In this document: positions 44,178 through 54,208 of the stretch, in pieces
How the letters are laid out: every line of letters starts with the position of its first letter
How positions within the stretch are numbered: the first letter of the stretch is position 1
NCBI GenBank assembly: GCA_041391765.1
Contig: JAWKNJ010000032.1
Location: 3,981-67,980 of the forward strand
Direction of reading: 5' to 3'
DNA from: SHAN690 sp041391765
GTDB lineage: Bacteria > Bacteroidota > Bacteroidia > Flavobacteriales_G > Salibacteraceae
DNA length: 64,000 bases
The notes under the pieces: model-generated
What the model was told of the DNA's origin: nothing
What the model saw: only the letters and a program-made list of their open reading frames with translations
The model's database searches: none
Translations under genes and position numbers: made by a program

Positions 44178-44923
44178 CTTGATATTTCAATATAGCCCCG
44201 ATACGTACTGTTATCGAAGTTGGCTATGTAATAGTATGTTCCATCCGGCAGCGGACTACCGTTTTCGAATTGTCCATTAAAAGGGTCCGCAACGTTGTCA
44301 TAGTTATCCGTTGACCACACGCGGCTACCATTTCGATTGAAAATGGAAAGTTCTCTGGTGGAGAAGAAGTCAGCATTTTCAATCCACCAAACATCGTTAT
44401 CCCCATCATTGTTCGGAGTAATGCCAGTGTAGAAGTGGGGGGCGCAGTTCACAGAATCACGCGGGCTTACGCGCACCGAATTAGTTACACTCAGGCCATT
44501 GGCTCCTGTGATCGTAACGGTATATGTTCCCACTTCCAATTGGGTGGCTGTTTCGGTTGTCGCACCATTGCTCCAAGAGTAGGTTAGGGGAGTTGTCAAG
44601 CGCTCTGATACGAAAACCACACTGGCCGATCCATCATTTGCACCAATACATGCTGCGCTGTCAGAACCCATGTCAGCAACGAGCGGTTCGCTTAACACGT
44701 AGTTAGATTGCTGAAAACCTTGCGTTATAATCAAATTAGAAGTTGCACCAGTTTGGATCATGACCTCGCCCATGGACGCACTCATCGTGAAGTTTGCACC
44801 ATTATCATACTCCGCATAGCCGCTTCCAAACAACTGTCTATCCAGCTCAATTTGCTGAGAAAAGCTATTCAAGGCAACCATCAATAGCGCCAATAAAGTG
44901 ATATGTCTAAAGGTCAGTCTCAT
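44174..44923 (-). CDS. Small CHU_C (T9SS type B) protein with a single SprB repeat
   Basis: The ATG at 44923 (MRLTFRHITLLALLMVALNSFSQ) gives a signal peptide and 249 residues; it overlaps the preceding fibre gene by 17 bp. A beta-rich N-terminal section (FTMSASMGEVMIQTGATSN, LIITQGFQQSNY) is followed by one SprB repeat (SDSAACIGANDGSA, TYSWSNGATTE, GTYTVTITGANG) and a CHU_C domain (YTGITPNNDGDNDVWWIEN, FSIFNRNGSRVWS-like segment, GTYYYIANF). CHU_C directs export through T9SS with a SprF-type partner, and the next gene is PorP/SprF. It is unusually short for such cargo. I infer that it is a surface base or adaptor, perhaps holding the fibre proteins encoded just upstream, which lack T9SS signals. 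Confidence 0.85.
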   Translation of the reverse strand: MRLTFRHITLLALLMVALNSFSQQIELDRQLFGSGYAEYDNGANFTMSASMGEVMIQTGATSNLIITQGFQQSNYVLSEPLVADMGSDSAACIGANDGSASVVFVSERLTTPLTYSWSNGATTETATQLEVGTYTVTITGANGLSVTNSVRVSPRDSVNCAPHFYTGITPNNDGDNDVWWIENADFFSTRELSIFNRNGSRVWSTDNYDNVADPFNGQFENGSPLPDGTYYYIANFDNSTYRGYIEISR

Positions 44924-47900
44924 TTTTCTCTGCCCTATTGTTCGACTTCTGTTCAATTGCTTTTGGATCAATGTCCTGCTGTTGAAGGTAAGCGTCCAGC
45001 ATTGCTTTCAATTCATTCAATTCTCTTTGCTGAGTTTGGTTGGATGAACTAAGTTCTTCGATCAGTGCTTGTTGTTCTTGAATGGCTTTTGTAAGCACCG
45101 GAATCAGCTCTGAGTATTGCAAGCTGTATACTCCACTGCTGTCTTTCATAACCATTTCAGGAATGATTGCCTCTACATCTTGTGCAATAAACCCGAGTCC
45201 TTTGCCTTCCTCGAAATTGATCTCCGGGTATTCCTCACGAAGCCAGTCATAGCTATACGGTGTGAGTTGCATAACCTTGGCCAACGCATTGTCTATTGAC
45301 TGCAGATTAGTTTTAAAGCGTCTGTCGCTCAGGTTGGTATATGCACTTGTTCCGGCAACTGAGCCATTCACATGCATTGTGTAAGCGGGAGTGGCTGTTC
45401 CTATACCTACGTTTCCATTTGTTCCATCAAGCCTGAAACGTTCCACGTTGGTCGTTTGGTTTCTGGTGTACATGATTATATCACCGTGGGAGTTATTACC
45501 TAAGGTATTTCCACCAGCAATTAGCTGAATGTGCCCTCCGGTTCCTGCACCTCCTGCGTTATAACCATCTCCTGCTTGGAAGTTTACATTACCTCCCGAC
45601 ACTCCAAACCCTCCCGTTCCACCATTGCCAGCTTCTAGATGTAAGCTGTTTCCATTTACACTGGCCGTAGTTTGATCTTCAACATAAATTGTTGCAGTGG
45701 CGTCCTCTTCAAAGCGGATGTTACCAGAAATGTGCAACTTTTCCGCAGGCGCAGTTACGCCAATTCCAACATTTCCATTGCTTGAAAGTCTCATTAATGA
45801 AACATAATTGCTGATTGGGTTTGCGGCCGGTGCGGACCTTGAAAAATCAATGTAGTCATTAGAAACCCCTATGTCCACCATATAGGCGGCATAAGATGTA
45901 TTAACTCTATTCCAAGTCGTTCCATCGCTGTAGGCATTAGCAGTTAAAGTGCCCCCGAAGTCTGCGAATCTAGATAAGAAAACATCACCAGCATTGCCAG
46001 AGCCCACTCTAACTCCGCTTCCACCTGTAAGTACTTGGAGCTTTTGACTTGGACTTGTAGTTCCAATTCCAACGAGTCCAACATTAGTAATTGTCATTCG
46101 ATCGGCTCCATTGGTAGCAAACTTCAAAGAAGTGTTTTCATAGTTGATCAAATATGCTTGTGTGTTATCGGAACTCAACCATAGACCATTTGAAGCGGAA
46201 GCTGTATGTGTTAACCTTATTGTGGACTGAGTTGTGGTGCTGTTGACATGCAACAAGCTGGCAGGGCTAGTAGTTCCAATGCCCACATTTCCACCACTTC
46301 CATTTAAGAAAAGTGGAAGGTTGGTCGAGCTTTGATAATTATAAGCTCTCAAGTTACCTCCGGTTGCGGAAGCATACATTTGAATGTTGTTTCTACCTTG
46401 CCAAGAGCCAATTCTGTTTCTGGTAGCTCCAAAAGAACTTGAAGAGGCATTGATGAGGAAATATCCATCATCACCTAAATCTCCGTTCCATCCCCAATCT
46501 GGGTTGTTGATGTGCAATGGAGCTTTAGGGTTAGTAGATGCTACTATGATTGTATCGAACTTGGCCAACCCACCAGTGACCTCAAACTTTTCAGAAGGTG
46601 CGCTGGTTCCGATTCCGACATCTCCAGCCTTAGTAATGCGCATCAATTCAGTGAAGCTGCTCTCGTTCGTGGCGAATCTGAAATCATCTCCTTGATCCCA
46701 AGAAATATATGGATCTGTGGATCCATTTCCTGAGTTCAAATTCAACAAGTGACCTTGGTTTGAAGTCCCTAATATGGCCACAGCGGAGTTTACGGTGTCA
46801 GCACTTCTGATATCCAGTAGTTGATTTGGAGTTCCAGTTCCAATCCCGATGTTTCCAGTGATGTTATACACATCTGTTCCAGAAACGACCCAATCACTAT
46901 CCGATGGAGCAACCTGCCAACTAGCTCGGCCTTCAGAGTCCGATATCAGCACTTTGCCAGCACCTTCAGTTCCATCAAGGATTTGAATTTGATCCCCGAA
47001 ATAGGCTCCGTCAGGAGTATAAACCCCCCAGTAGACTCCATTGGAATCGTGGTAAGCTAAGGCTCCCCAATTTTCATCATCGTCCATGTAGCCTAAAACA
47101 CCTGCTGAATGAGGATAGTCTCCATAATTTCCACCATAGACGCCTGCTGTATAGTTATTTCCCCAATAAGAATAGCCTTGAATGGCAGCATCTACATCTT
47201 CGGGATACCAACTAGCACCACCATCAGCCTCTATAGCATGTCCTCCTCGATAACCATATATTGTCGTACGTCCGGGCCCAAAGTCGTATCCATCTGCAGG
47301 ACGATGCACATAAAGTTCGTGTAGTGTGTCAATGATCGAAGTATTGATGCTTACCGAACCATACTTGCTCTGGTATATTCCTGGATCATTGGCATTTCCA
47401 TCGAAAATGAAAAAGTGTTGGGCTTCGGTTGTAGGATCCCAACGAATACCTGATTGAATCGCGGATGTGTCTCCCAATCTAATCGCAGATTCTCCGCTTG
47501 CTCCTAAAACATCAACAGCAGCCCAGGATGTTTGACTTTCGAAAAGGCCAAGCTGATTGTCACCTGTGACATGAAGTCGAGCTTCAGGGTTATAATTGCC
47601 AATACCCACATTTCCGGTATTTCTTTGAATGACCATCTGCTCCATGTCATTGTTTGTAAAGAATGCCAAATCGTGGTCGGAATAGGATCCTAACCAGGAT
47701 TTTGCCTTTCCTTCAGAACCTGTTCCCACAAAGGTCCCTATCACAATGCCACTATCTGGTTCTGCCACAGCAAAGCCCACATTACCATATTCAGTTAGAA
47801 TTTCGAAATCGGTGAATCCAAACGAGGCACCAGCCACAGGAGTGGTTGTATTGATTCCCACCCATCCGGACGTATCTATGTAAATACCCTCATTGTCTCC

Positions 47901-49558
47901 ATCATTGCTAATCCAATTGCTATCCGTCTCAATATTCTGAGTGGCAATGTGGTTCCCTAGGTTGTCACCAACCCCATTTGACCACTCTAAGTTTCCACCA
48001 GTCCCAAGTATAAGAGCTTGTCCTGGTGAGCCTGCACTTCTAGGAAAGTGATAATTACCATTGATAGTCAAGCTATCGATCATGGCGTGGCCTTTCACAT
48101 CGAGAAGCGAGTCTTCGGCTACACCTCCAATGGTAACTGTACTGTCATTAAGATAAAATAATGTTGTGGCATCATTTGGTATTACACTTCCGGCAGTTCC
48201 GGATGGCCAGTGGTATAATCCACCAAACCCCGGTCCGTAGGCAAAAAGGTCGACTCCTCCGTCATTGATATAGCGCAAGTTACCTCCACCGTCATTGTAT
48301 GCATTGAATCCCATGAAGCGTGCATTTTGATATGGCGTTCCATCAATGACAATGAATGAGTCAACTTGGAGTTGGGCGTGTGGAGTGAGGGTATTTATTC
48401 CAACCCGCCTCTGACCTGTAACATTCAAGATTCTTTTCTTATTCCAAACATTTAAGGTCACCATGTTGCTGTCAGAATCATCACCTTCATGACGATATCC
48501 CAACCAAGCAGAATTATTGGTCGTTGGTGCTTTACCTAGTACATAGGCGATTTCATCTCCTGGACCCATCGAGTCGTTCAAGACGCGAATTCCTTCAGAG
48601 TACTGACCTGTATTAATCCGTTTGATTTCCACAGGGGTGGTAGTTTCAGAATACACAAAAAGAGGCCTATTAGGAGAGGAGGTTCCTATGCCTATCGATC
48701 CGACATTCAAAATTGAATCTCCATTGGCATCATTGCCTGAAAACAACACAGAATCAATCGATGGAATCGTATTGAAATTGTTGAACGTAGTTGCCTCTCC
48801 TGGAGTAAAGGCCAGAATTTTGAGCAGCCAATTGCCCCCGTTATATGGTTCTCCCCCAACGGTAATTACATTTCCTGAGTTGGCGTAGAAAGTAGTGGCG
48901 ACACTTGCCAATGAACTTCCAGAGCCTTTTGGCGAACCTGTCATTATTGCTGCTCCGTTCACAAAGACCGATAGCGCTGATGATGAGCCTGATGAAGTAT
49001 AGGCACTAGAAATGGAAATGAGCACATCTTGGTTTGGAATAAACTCGGAATAGCTGGATGAATTGTTTACCGTAATCAATGAGTCCCCTGAAAAGCTATA
49101 ATCTGCTGCTCCTGCATAATTTGATCCACCATAGGTGTTGAATGAAGCGCTACTATGACTGATTTCATGGTAACTGCTCTGGTTGCCTCCGACATCAACG
49201 ATGGAAATCCAATTGGACCCGTCAAAGAAGAAATAAGAAACGCTGTCAGAATTGAACACCATTAAACCGGTGGCCGGATTCGTCACAGCATTCATTTGAG
49301 CAGTAGTCATACGCGGCATTAGGAATCCTTGGTGGTGCTGCTCACATCCAGCATAGCGCTGCTATCTGGACGCGCTCCAGTGGAGTTGATACCCATGTTT
49401 TGAGCAAATACAGATGATGAACTATATAAAGTCATTAAGGCCAACAATAGACCATGAACAGACCAAAGACGCCATACACGAAGCTTGAATTTCAAGAAAT
49501 TCAATGCCGCTAACATCGCATTACACAAGGTGATCATATTTAATGTGGTCTTCGTCAA
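44907..49558 (-). CDS. Tail-fibre-like surface protein with S74 chaperone domain (one frameshift near 49317)
   Basis: A first frame from 49558 (TTG start) carries a leader (LWSVHGLLLALMTLYSSSSVFAQ) and the motif NMGINSTGARPDSSAMLDVS, then stops at 49319 after TTKDS. The next frame continues at once with MPRMTTAQMNAVTNPATGL to 44907. Adding one G in AAGGATTCC restores TTKGFLMPRM, as in the two paralogues, giving 1550 residues. The body is a beta-rich stalk with many VGIGTxTP...L.V motifs. The last 140 residues form a peptidase S74 intramolecular chaperone: SDRRFKTNL with the Ser and Lys of the self-cleavage dyad, GLGFIAQDVEAIIPEMV, YSELIPVLTKAIQEQQ and a coiled coil. In phage fibres this domain trimerises the fibre and then cuts itself off. 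Confidence 0.85.
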
Positions 49559-49561
49559 GGA

Positions 49562-52500
49562 TTAATCTACTTTGGTTACACTATATCCTATTCGTGCACC
49601 GTAAATGCGCAGGTTTGAATTTGCTTCCATCGTATTGAATCTTAGATAGTAACTGTACAATTGGTTATCGATAGTGGCTGATGCAATTGTATTGTCTGTG
49701 ACAGCAACGACAGCGTTCGAAGCAGTCGCGGTGCCCGTAGAGGTCGTTGTTGCCATTGTTGTCACTGTTGTCCCGCCTAGCGTGTTTCTTAGCAAATCGC
49801 CAGAAACTTCATACGTAGCATCGTTGTCCCACACGTAAAATTCGACTTGAGTCACAACAGCATCATTCGGTAAGTACACAGGAGCATAGAAGTATCCGGC
49901 AACGGTGCTGGTTCCACCAGCGATTGTACGATAGTTTCCGTTTAATACGGTCGTTGATAGTATGCTCGTATTGTTTTCATCAAGAATGAAAGCTGTAGAT
50001 GGAACAGAAATATAGGCTGCTTTGGCAGTAGCATACGTATAATCATTTGCAGCAGGGATTTCTACATTTCCAACCACATCTAATTTTTCAGAAGGTGTTG
50101 ACGTGCCAATGCCTATGTCACCGGTATTCGTGATGGTCATCCTTGTTGCGCCATTAGTTCCGAAGGTCAGCGATGTGTTCTCATAATTCAATAAGGAAGC
50201 ACTTCCTGAGTTCGATTGAATCCACAATCCATTGCTAGCTGTGGCAGTATTGGTCAATCGAATAGTAGAGGAAGAGGCGCTTGAGCTATTGATGTGAAGT
50301 TCACTTTGTGGAGCAGCGGTACCGATGCCCAAGCGTTGATTGGTGCCATCAAATCGAATATATTCTACTTCTGACCCTGCGGCACCAACAAACATGCCTA
50401 TGTTAGGAGTGTTTCCAGATCCTCTTAACACGAATCTTGTTGCCTGATTGCTACTCCCATCTGCAGTAGTGAATTCCATTGATGATGCTCCGGCCACCTC
50501 ATTCTGGGTGATTCCAACAGGGTTGGAGGCTCCATTCACTTTCATAGAGAATGGCGTATTTGGCGAGGCATTGCCTATACTGAGCGTGTTGCTCACATAA
50601 AGGGTGTCATTCACAGAAACGTAGTCGTCCAACTCGGTGCGGCCTCTTACACGGAATAGCACATCGAAAGAATTATTAGGATCCACGGTCACGTTGCCGT
50701 CCTTGTCGATTCTCATTCTTTCGTAAAGGGTAGTACCATCAAAAGTCCAAAGCCCCATTGCGCCATGATTGCTGCTACCCAAGTTGCGCGCTGTAATGGA
50801 AGCGCCTGTATACTCAAAACTACCGCTTGAGTTATCGTATCCATTGAAATCGATTCGTCCAAAAACATTCGATCCTAGCGGTCCTGCACCCTGAATTGTA
50901 AGCGTGCGCGTTACGTTGTTTGAGCCGTTTCGGTCTAGCAACAAATCTCCCTGAACATGCATCATGGCATCTGGGCTTGTTTCGCCAATTCCTACCCCGG
51001 AATCCGTGACACTAAGCATGGTCGTGCTCGATGGAACGTTCAGGTGAATGTTGTCACTCGCACCAATGGACGCAAAACTGGAACTGCGAATCTGAACATC
51101 GTTGTTTCCTAAAAACCGCATGTAATTAATCGATTCGTAGCCTTTGTGATACACACCATGAGCAACGATGCTGTCGGCTCTCATTCCGCCTGAAACCTCA
51201 AGAACGCTGCTAGGCGAGCTGGTTCCAATTCCAACTCTGCCAGAGCTCGTGAGGCGCATGCGCTCACTAAGCGATATTAAATTTGCATTAGCAACACCAC
51301 CGCTGAAAACGAGGTTGGCATTGTTGCTACCAGCATCTTCCCTGAAGATGTTCCATGTATAGGCATTACCTGAGTTTTGGAACGCAATTCCCTGACTGTT
51401 GGCATTGTTTGTTGTTCGCAATACGATGTCATTGAGCGTGTCACCGGTTACATGCAGTAAGCCGGCTCCACTATTTACCCCGATGGATAGCTCCCTTACA
51501 TTTCTTATTTCATGGTTATTGGCACTGGAGTCAACAAGCAACACATCCTCTAGTCCTTGTATAAAGGATGATGTAGAATTCCAAGTAACTGTTCCAGAGC
51601 CATCCGTTGTTAATACATCTCCCGAGGCTCCATCGGTTGTGGGAAGTGTATAATTATCATTGACATTGATAGAGTTTGCTGAGAAAGTGCCAGCTACATC
51701 CAGTTGGTAAGCGGGATTAGTTGTATTGATTCCCACCTGACCGCCACCTAATATTCGGATCCGATCTGTACTTCCAGTTTTGATTCGCATATCACCGGAA
51801 TTTCCATTGTTACCAGTGATTCCAATGTTTGTATTCGTTAAATAGATGCCTGTTCCTGAACCAGTGGTTCGCATGTCACCATTTGTGAAGAATGCAAAGT
51901 TTCCGGCACCGGTAGTTGCCGGAGTAGCTGTTACTTGACCGTTGTTTGCAATACTAAGTCCTTCGTTCCCACCGTCATTGGAGAGGAAGTTGCCGTTTAG
52001 TTGAATGTTCTGTGTGGCGGTATGATCACCGAGATTGTCCCCAGATGTGGCAGTCCAGCTAACACCACCCACACCATCGCTTGTCATGACTTGCCCACTT
52101 TGCCCACGATTTATCGGTAGAGTAAATGAGTCACCAATGCTTAGTGATCCATAAATCTTCAATGAATCGTTCGCGAAATCACCATAGATTAATGGGGTAG
52201 GGCTGATTGAGTTTTCGATGTATAGTTTATTTGAACCTGTTTCAGAATATCCGGCTTGCCTTCCAAGAAATACGTTGCCTGACTGGGCGGTGCTTGCTAC
52301 TCCAAATCCTGCTTGATATCCAACGTAAGTATTGTAATCACCTGTGGTGTTATGAAAACCAGTGGAATGACCTATCGTGACGTTTCCAATCGGATTCGTG
52401 TTTTGTAAACTAGAGGTATGTCCTATCGCGACATTACTGTTGCCCGAGCTACCACTGGAGTTCATCGCCTGATATCCAACGGCTATGTTTTGATATCCGC

Positions 52501-54208
52501 TTGCATTGTTACGCAAGGCATAGTATCCTACTGCAACGTTCTGGGTGCCGGTTGAGGAGTTGGTTTCCAAGGCGCGCTCGCCTACAGCTACGTTGGCATT
52601 CGAACCAGCATTGTCGTTGTTGCCTGCATTGAGTCCTATATAAACACTGGATCCGGTATTTAGAACATGAAGCCTGCGACCGTCCATGACATAGTTTTCG
52701 TTACCTGCTACATCGAATCGAATCTTGTCTTCGTTAGCCGATTCTTCAGTTTGAATCTTTGTGTTTCCGTCATTATCCTGAATTACTGATAGAGTGTCAC
52801 CGGCACCAGGAGTGGCCCAATATGCTTTTCCTGTTGCATCAACCGCAGTTAGCACATCTCCCGCAGAAGGCGAGTTGCTACCATCATGTATAACCAAACT
52901 ATCTACCCTGGCATTACCGGCTACATCTAGTCTTTCCGTGGGGAACAACTCACCGACACCAACCCAACCTTGTCTGTCGACAAGTAAATCTTGACTGGAA
53001 ACGCCAGCTCGGCCAACATACCAGCGGTCAGCAGCGTTTGTGGAAGCTCCTTCTTGCTTAAAGCCCATTTGCCAGATCGCCTCGCTTCTATTGGTCACAC
53101 CGCTGTAAACCGAGGAGTGAAAGGTTACGTAGCTGAATATTGCACCGCCAGTAATGCCTGAACTAAGGGAGAGTTCTGGCCAACCTGCCGGACTGTGCAC
53201 CGTCATGTCAGACAGGGGAGTGGCAGTGCCAACACTTAAAGAGCCAAGATTTACTATCGAATCACCCTGGGCATCATTGCCAGCGGCAAGCACCGAATCC
53301 AAATCTGGAGTGCCTGAGCTTGATATAAGTGAACTTAAGTCAACTGTGTTACCACCGCTGATGCTTAAGTTTGGTGAGGTGAAACTCAATGTTTGAGTCA
53401 ATGAACCTGCGCTGGTTGTTCCGCCCGCTTGCGCTATTTCGCTGTCAAAACAAATAATGAAATTGACATTCGCATTTTTTGGACGGGTTTCATTGCCACC
53501 GGCCAATGCCGTGTTTGATGCAGTTGTTCCTCTTGCCGTTGAAGCTCCAAGACCTGCAAGCACAGTGCCTGAGCTAACTCCTCCATGTTGATGACTCTCA
53601 TACTCGTCATCCTGTGTGCTGCCAACATTATCCCCACCTGTCCGGCCAGCAGCATCCGGATCTCTTCCAGCACCCAGATCCGTACCTCTCAAAAAGCGCC
53701 CCCTTAAGTCGGGAATGCTGAATGAAGCTCCTGCTCCGCCCCATGCGTACCCGATGGCTGTGAAGAGAGGAGCATATAATCCCGTGTCAAGCGACAATCC
53801 ATTGCAGAGCAGATAACCATTTGGTATTGCACTGGTATCGCCACCATAGCTCAAAATGGTTCCGACAGGAACTATAGATCTGCTTGCGAAAGCAGCATTG
53901 GACCAATTGTTACCGTTGAAATAATAGTAGGCGCTGTCTGTGGTGTTATAGATGATAAGTCCTTCTGCCGGATTTGCAATGTTGTCCATCTGAATGGTGG
54001 TCATTCGCGGCATCAAAAAGCCGCGGGTGGTGTCGCTCACATCCAACATCGCGCTGCTGTCAGGTCGAGCTCCACTGGCGTTGATACCCATGTTTTGGGC
54101 AAGTGACGATTTGGCACTGACAAAAAGAAATAGCATGAACAGCACGGCCCTTCCAATAGTCCGAGCGGACAATAGTTTTGATTGATATGTGTTTCCTTTC
54201 GTATTCAC
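49562..54208 (-). CDS. Tail-fibre-like surface protein with phage tail collar and YadA-type head repeats
   Basis: A GTG start at 54208 shares one base with the upstream TAG. The 1548-residue product has a leader (AVLFMLFLFVSAKSSLAQ), the shared motif NMGINASGARPDSSAMLDVS and PRMTTIQMDNIANPAEGL. Residues about 115-260 form a phage tail collar-like domain (VGTILSYGGDTSAIPNGYLL, FSIPDLRGRFLRGTD). Residues about 520-640 hold left-handed-roll repeats of the YadA type (NVAVGYYALRNNASGYQN and similar). VGIGTSSPSSxL stalk modules follow. Unlike its neighbours it ends not in S74 but in a beta-sandwich-like domain of about 160 residues (YFYAPVYLPNDAVVTQVEFY...LRIYGARIGYSV). Only 3 bp separate it from the next gene. 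A trimeric surface fibre is inferred. Confidence 0.85.
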   Translation of the reverse strand: MNTKGNTYQSKLLSARTIGRAVLFMLFLFVSAKSSLAQNMGINASGARPDSSAMLDVSDTTRGFLMPRMTTIQMDNIANPAEGLIIYNTTDSAYYYFNGNNWSNAAFASRSIVPVGTILSYGGDTSAIPNGYLLCNGLSLDTGLYAPLFTAIGYAWGGAGASFSIPDLRGRFLRGTDLGAGRDPDAAGRTGGDNVGSTQDDEYESHQHGGVSSGTVLAGLGASTARGTTASNTALAGGNETRPKNANVNFIICFDSEIAQAGGTTSAGSLTQTLSFTSPNLSISGGNTVDLSSLISSSGTPDLDSVLAAGNDAQGDSIVNLGSLSVGTATPLSDMTVHSPAGWPELSLSSGITGGAIFSYVTFHSSVYSGVTNRSEAIWQMGFKQEGASTNAADRWYVGRAGVSSQDLLVDRQGWVGVGELFPTERLDVAGNARVDSLVIHDGSNSPSAGDVLTAVDATGKAYWATPGAGDTLSVIQDNDGNTKIQTEESANEDKIRFDVAGNENYVMDGRRLHVLNTGSSVYIGLNAGNNDNAGSNANVAVGERALETNSSTGTQNVAVGYYALRNNASGYQNIAVGYQAMNSSGSSGNSNVAIGHTSSLQNTNPIGNVTIGHSTGFHNTTGDYNTYVGYQAGFGVASTAQSGNVFLGRQAGYSETGSNKLYIENSISPTPLIYGDFANDSLKIYGSLSIGDSFTLPINRGQSGQVMTSDGVGGVSWTATSGDNLGDHTATQNIQLNGNFLSNDGGNEGLSIANNGQVTATPATTGAGNFAFFTNGDMRTTGSGTGIYLTNTNIGITGNNGNSGDMRIKTGSTDRIRILGGGQVGINTTNPAYQLDVAGTFSANSINVNDNYTLPTTDGASGDVLTTDGSGTVTWNSTSSFIQGLEDVLLVDSSANNHEIRNVRELSIGVNSGAGLLHVTGDTLNDIVLRTTNNANSQGIAFQNSGNAYTWNIFREDAGSNNANLVFSGGVANANLISLSERMRLTSSGRVGIGTSSPSSVLEVSGGMRADSIVAHGVYHKGYESINYMRFLGNNDVQIRSSSFASIGASDNIHLNVPSSTTMLSVTDSGVGIGETSPDAMMHVQGDLLLDRNGSNNVTRTLTIQGAGPLGSNVFGRIDFNGYDNSSGSFEYTGASITARNLGSSNHGAMGLWTFDGTTLYERMRIDKDGNVTVDPNNSFDVLFRVRGRTELDDYVSVNDTLYVSNTLSIGNASPNTPFSMKVNGASNPVGITQNEVAGASSMEFTTADGSSNQATRFVLRGSGNTPNIGMFVGAAGSEVEYIRFDGTNQRLGIGTAAPQSELHINSSSASSSTIRLTNTATASNGLWIQSNSGSASLLNYENTSLTFGTNGATRMTITNTGDIGIGTSTPSEKLDVVGNVEIPAANDYTYATAKAAYISVPSTAFILDENNTSILSTTVLNGNYRTIAGGTSTVAGYFYAPVYLPNDAVVTQVEFYVWDNDATYEVSGDLLRNTLGGTTVTTMATTTSTGTATASNAVVAVTDNTIASATIDNQLYSYYLRFNTMEANSNLRIYGARIGYSVTKVD

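Noticed and set aside
49300..49340. Programmed ribosomal frameshift or phase-variable switch
   Set aside because: No slippery heptamer, downstream pseudoknot or long homopolymer is evident, and the paralogues are in frame at the same place.
49319..49558. Separate 79-residue small secreted protein
   Set aside because: Its sequence is the leader and NMGIN...PDSSAMLD motif of the next fibre protein, cut off by a one-base deletion; it is not an independent gene.
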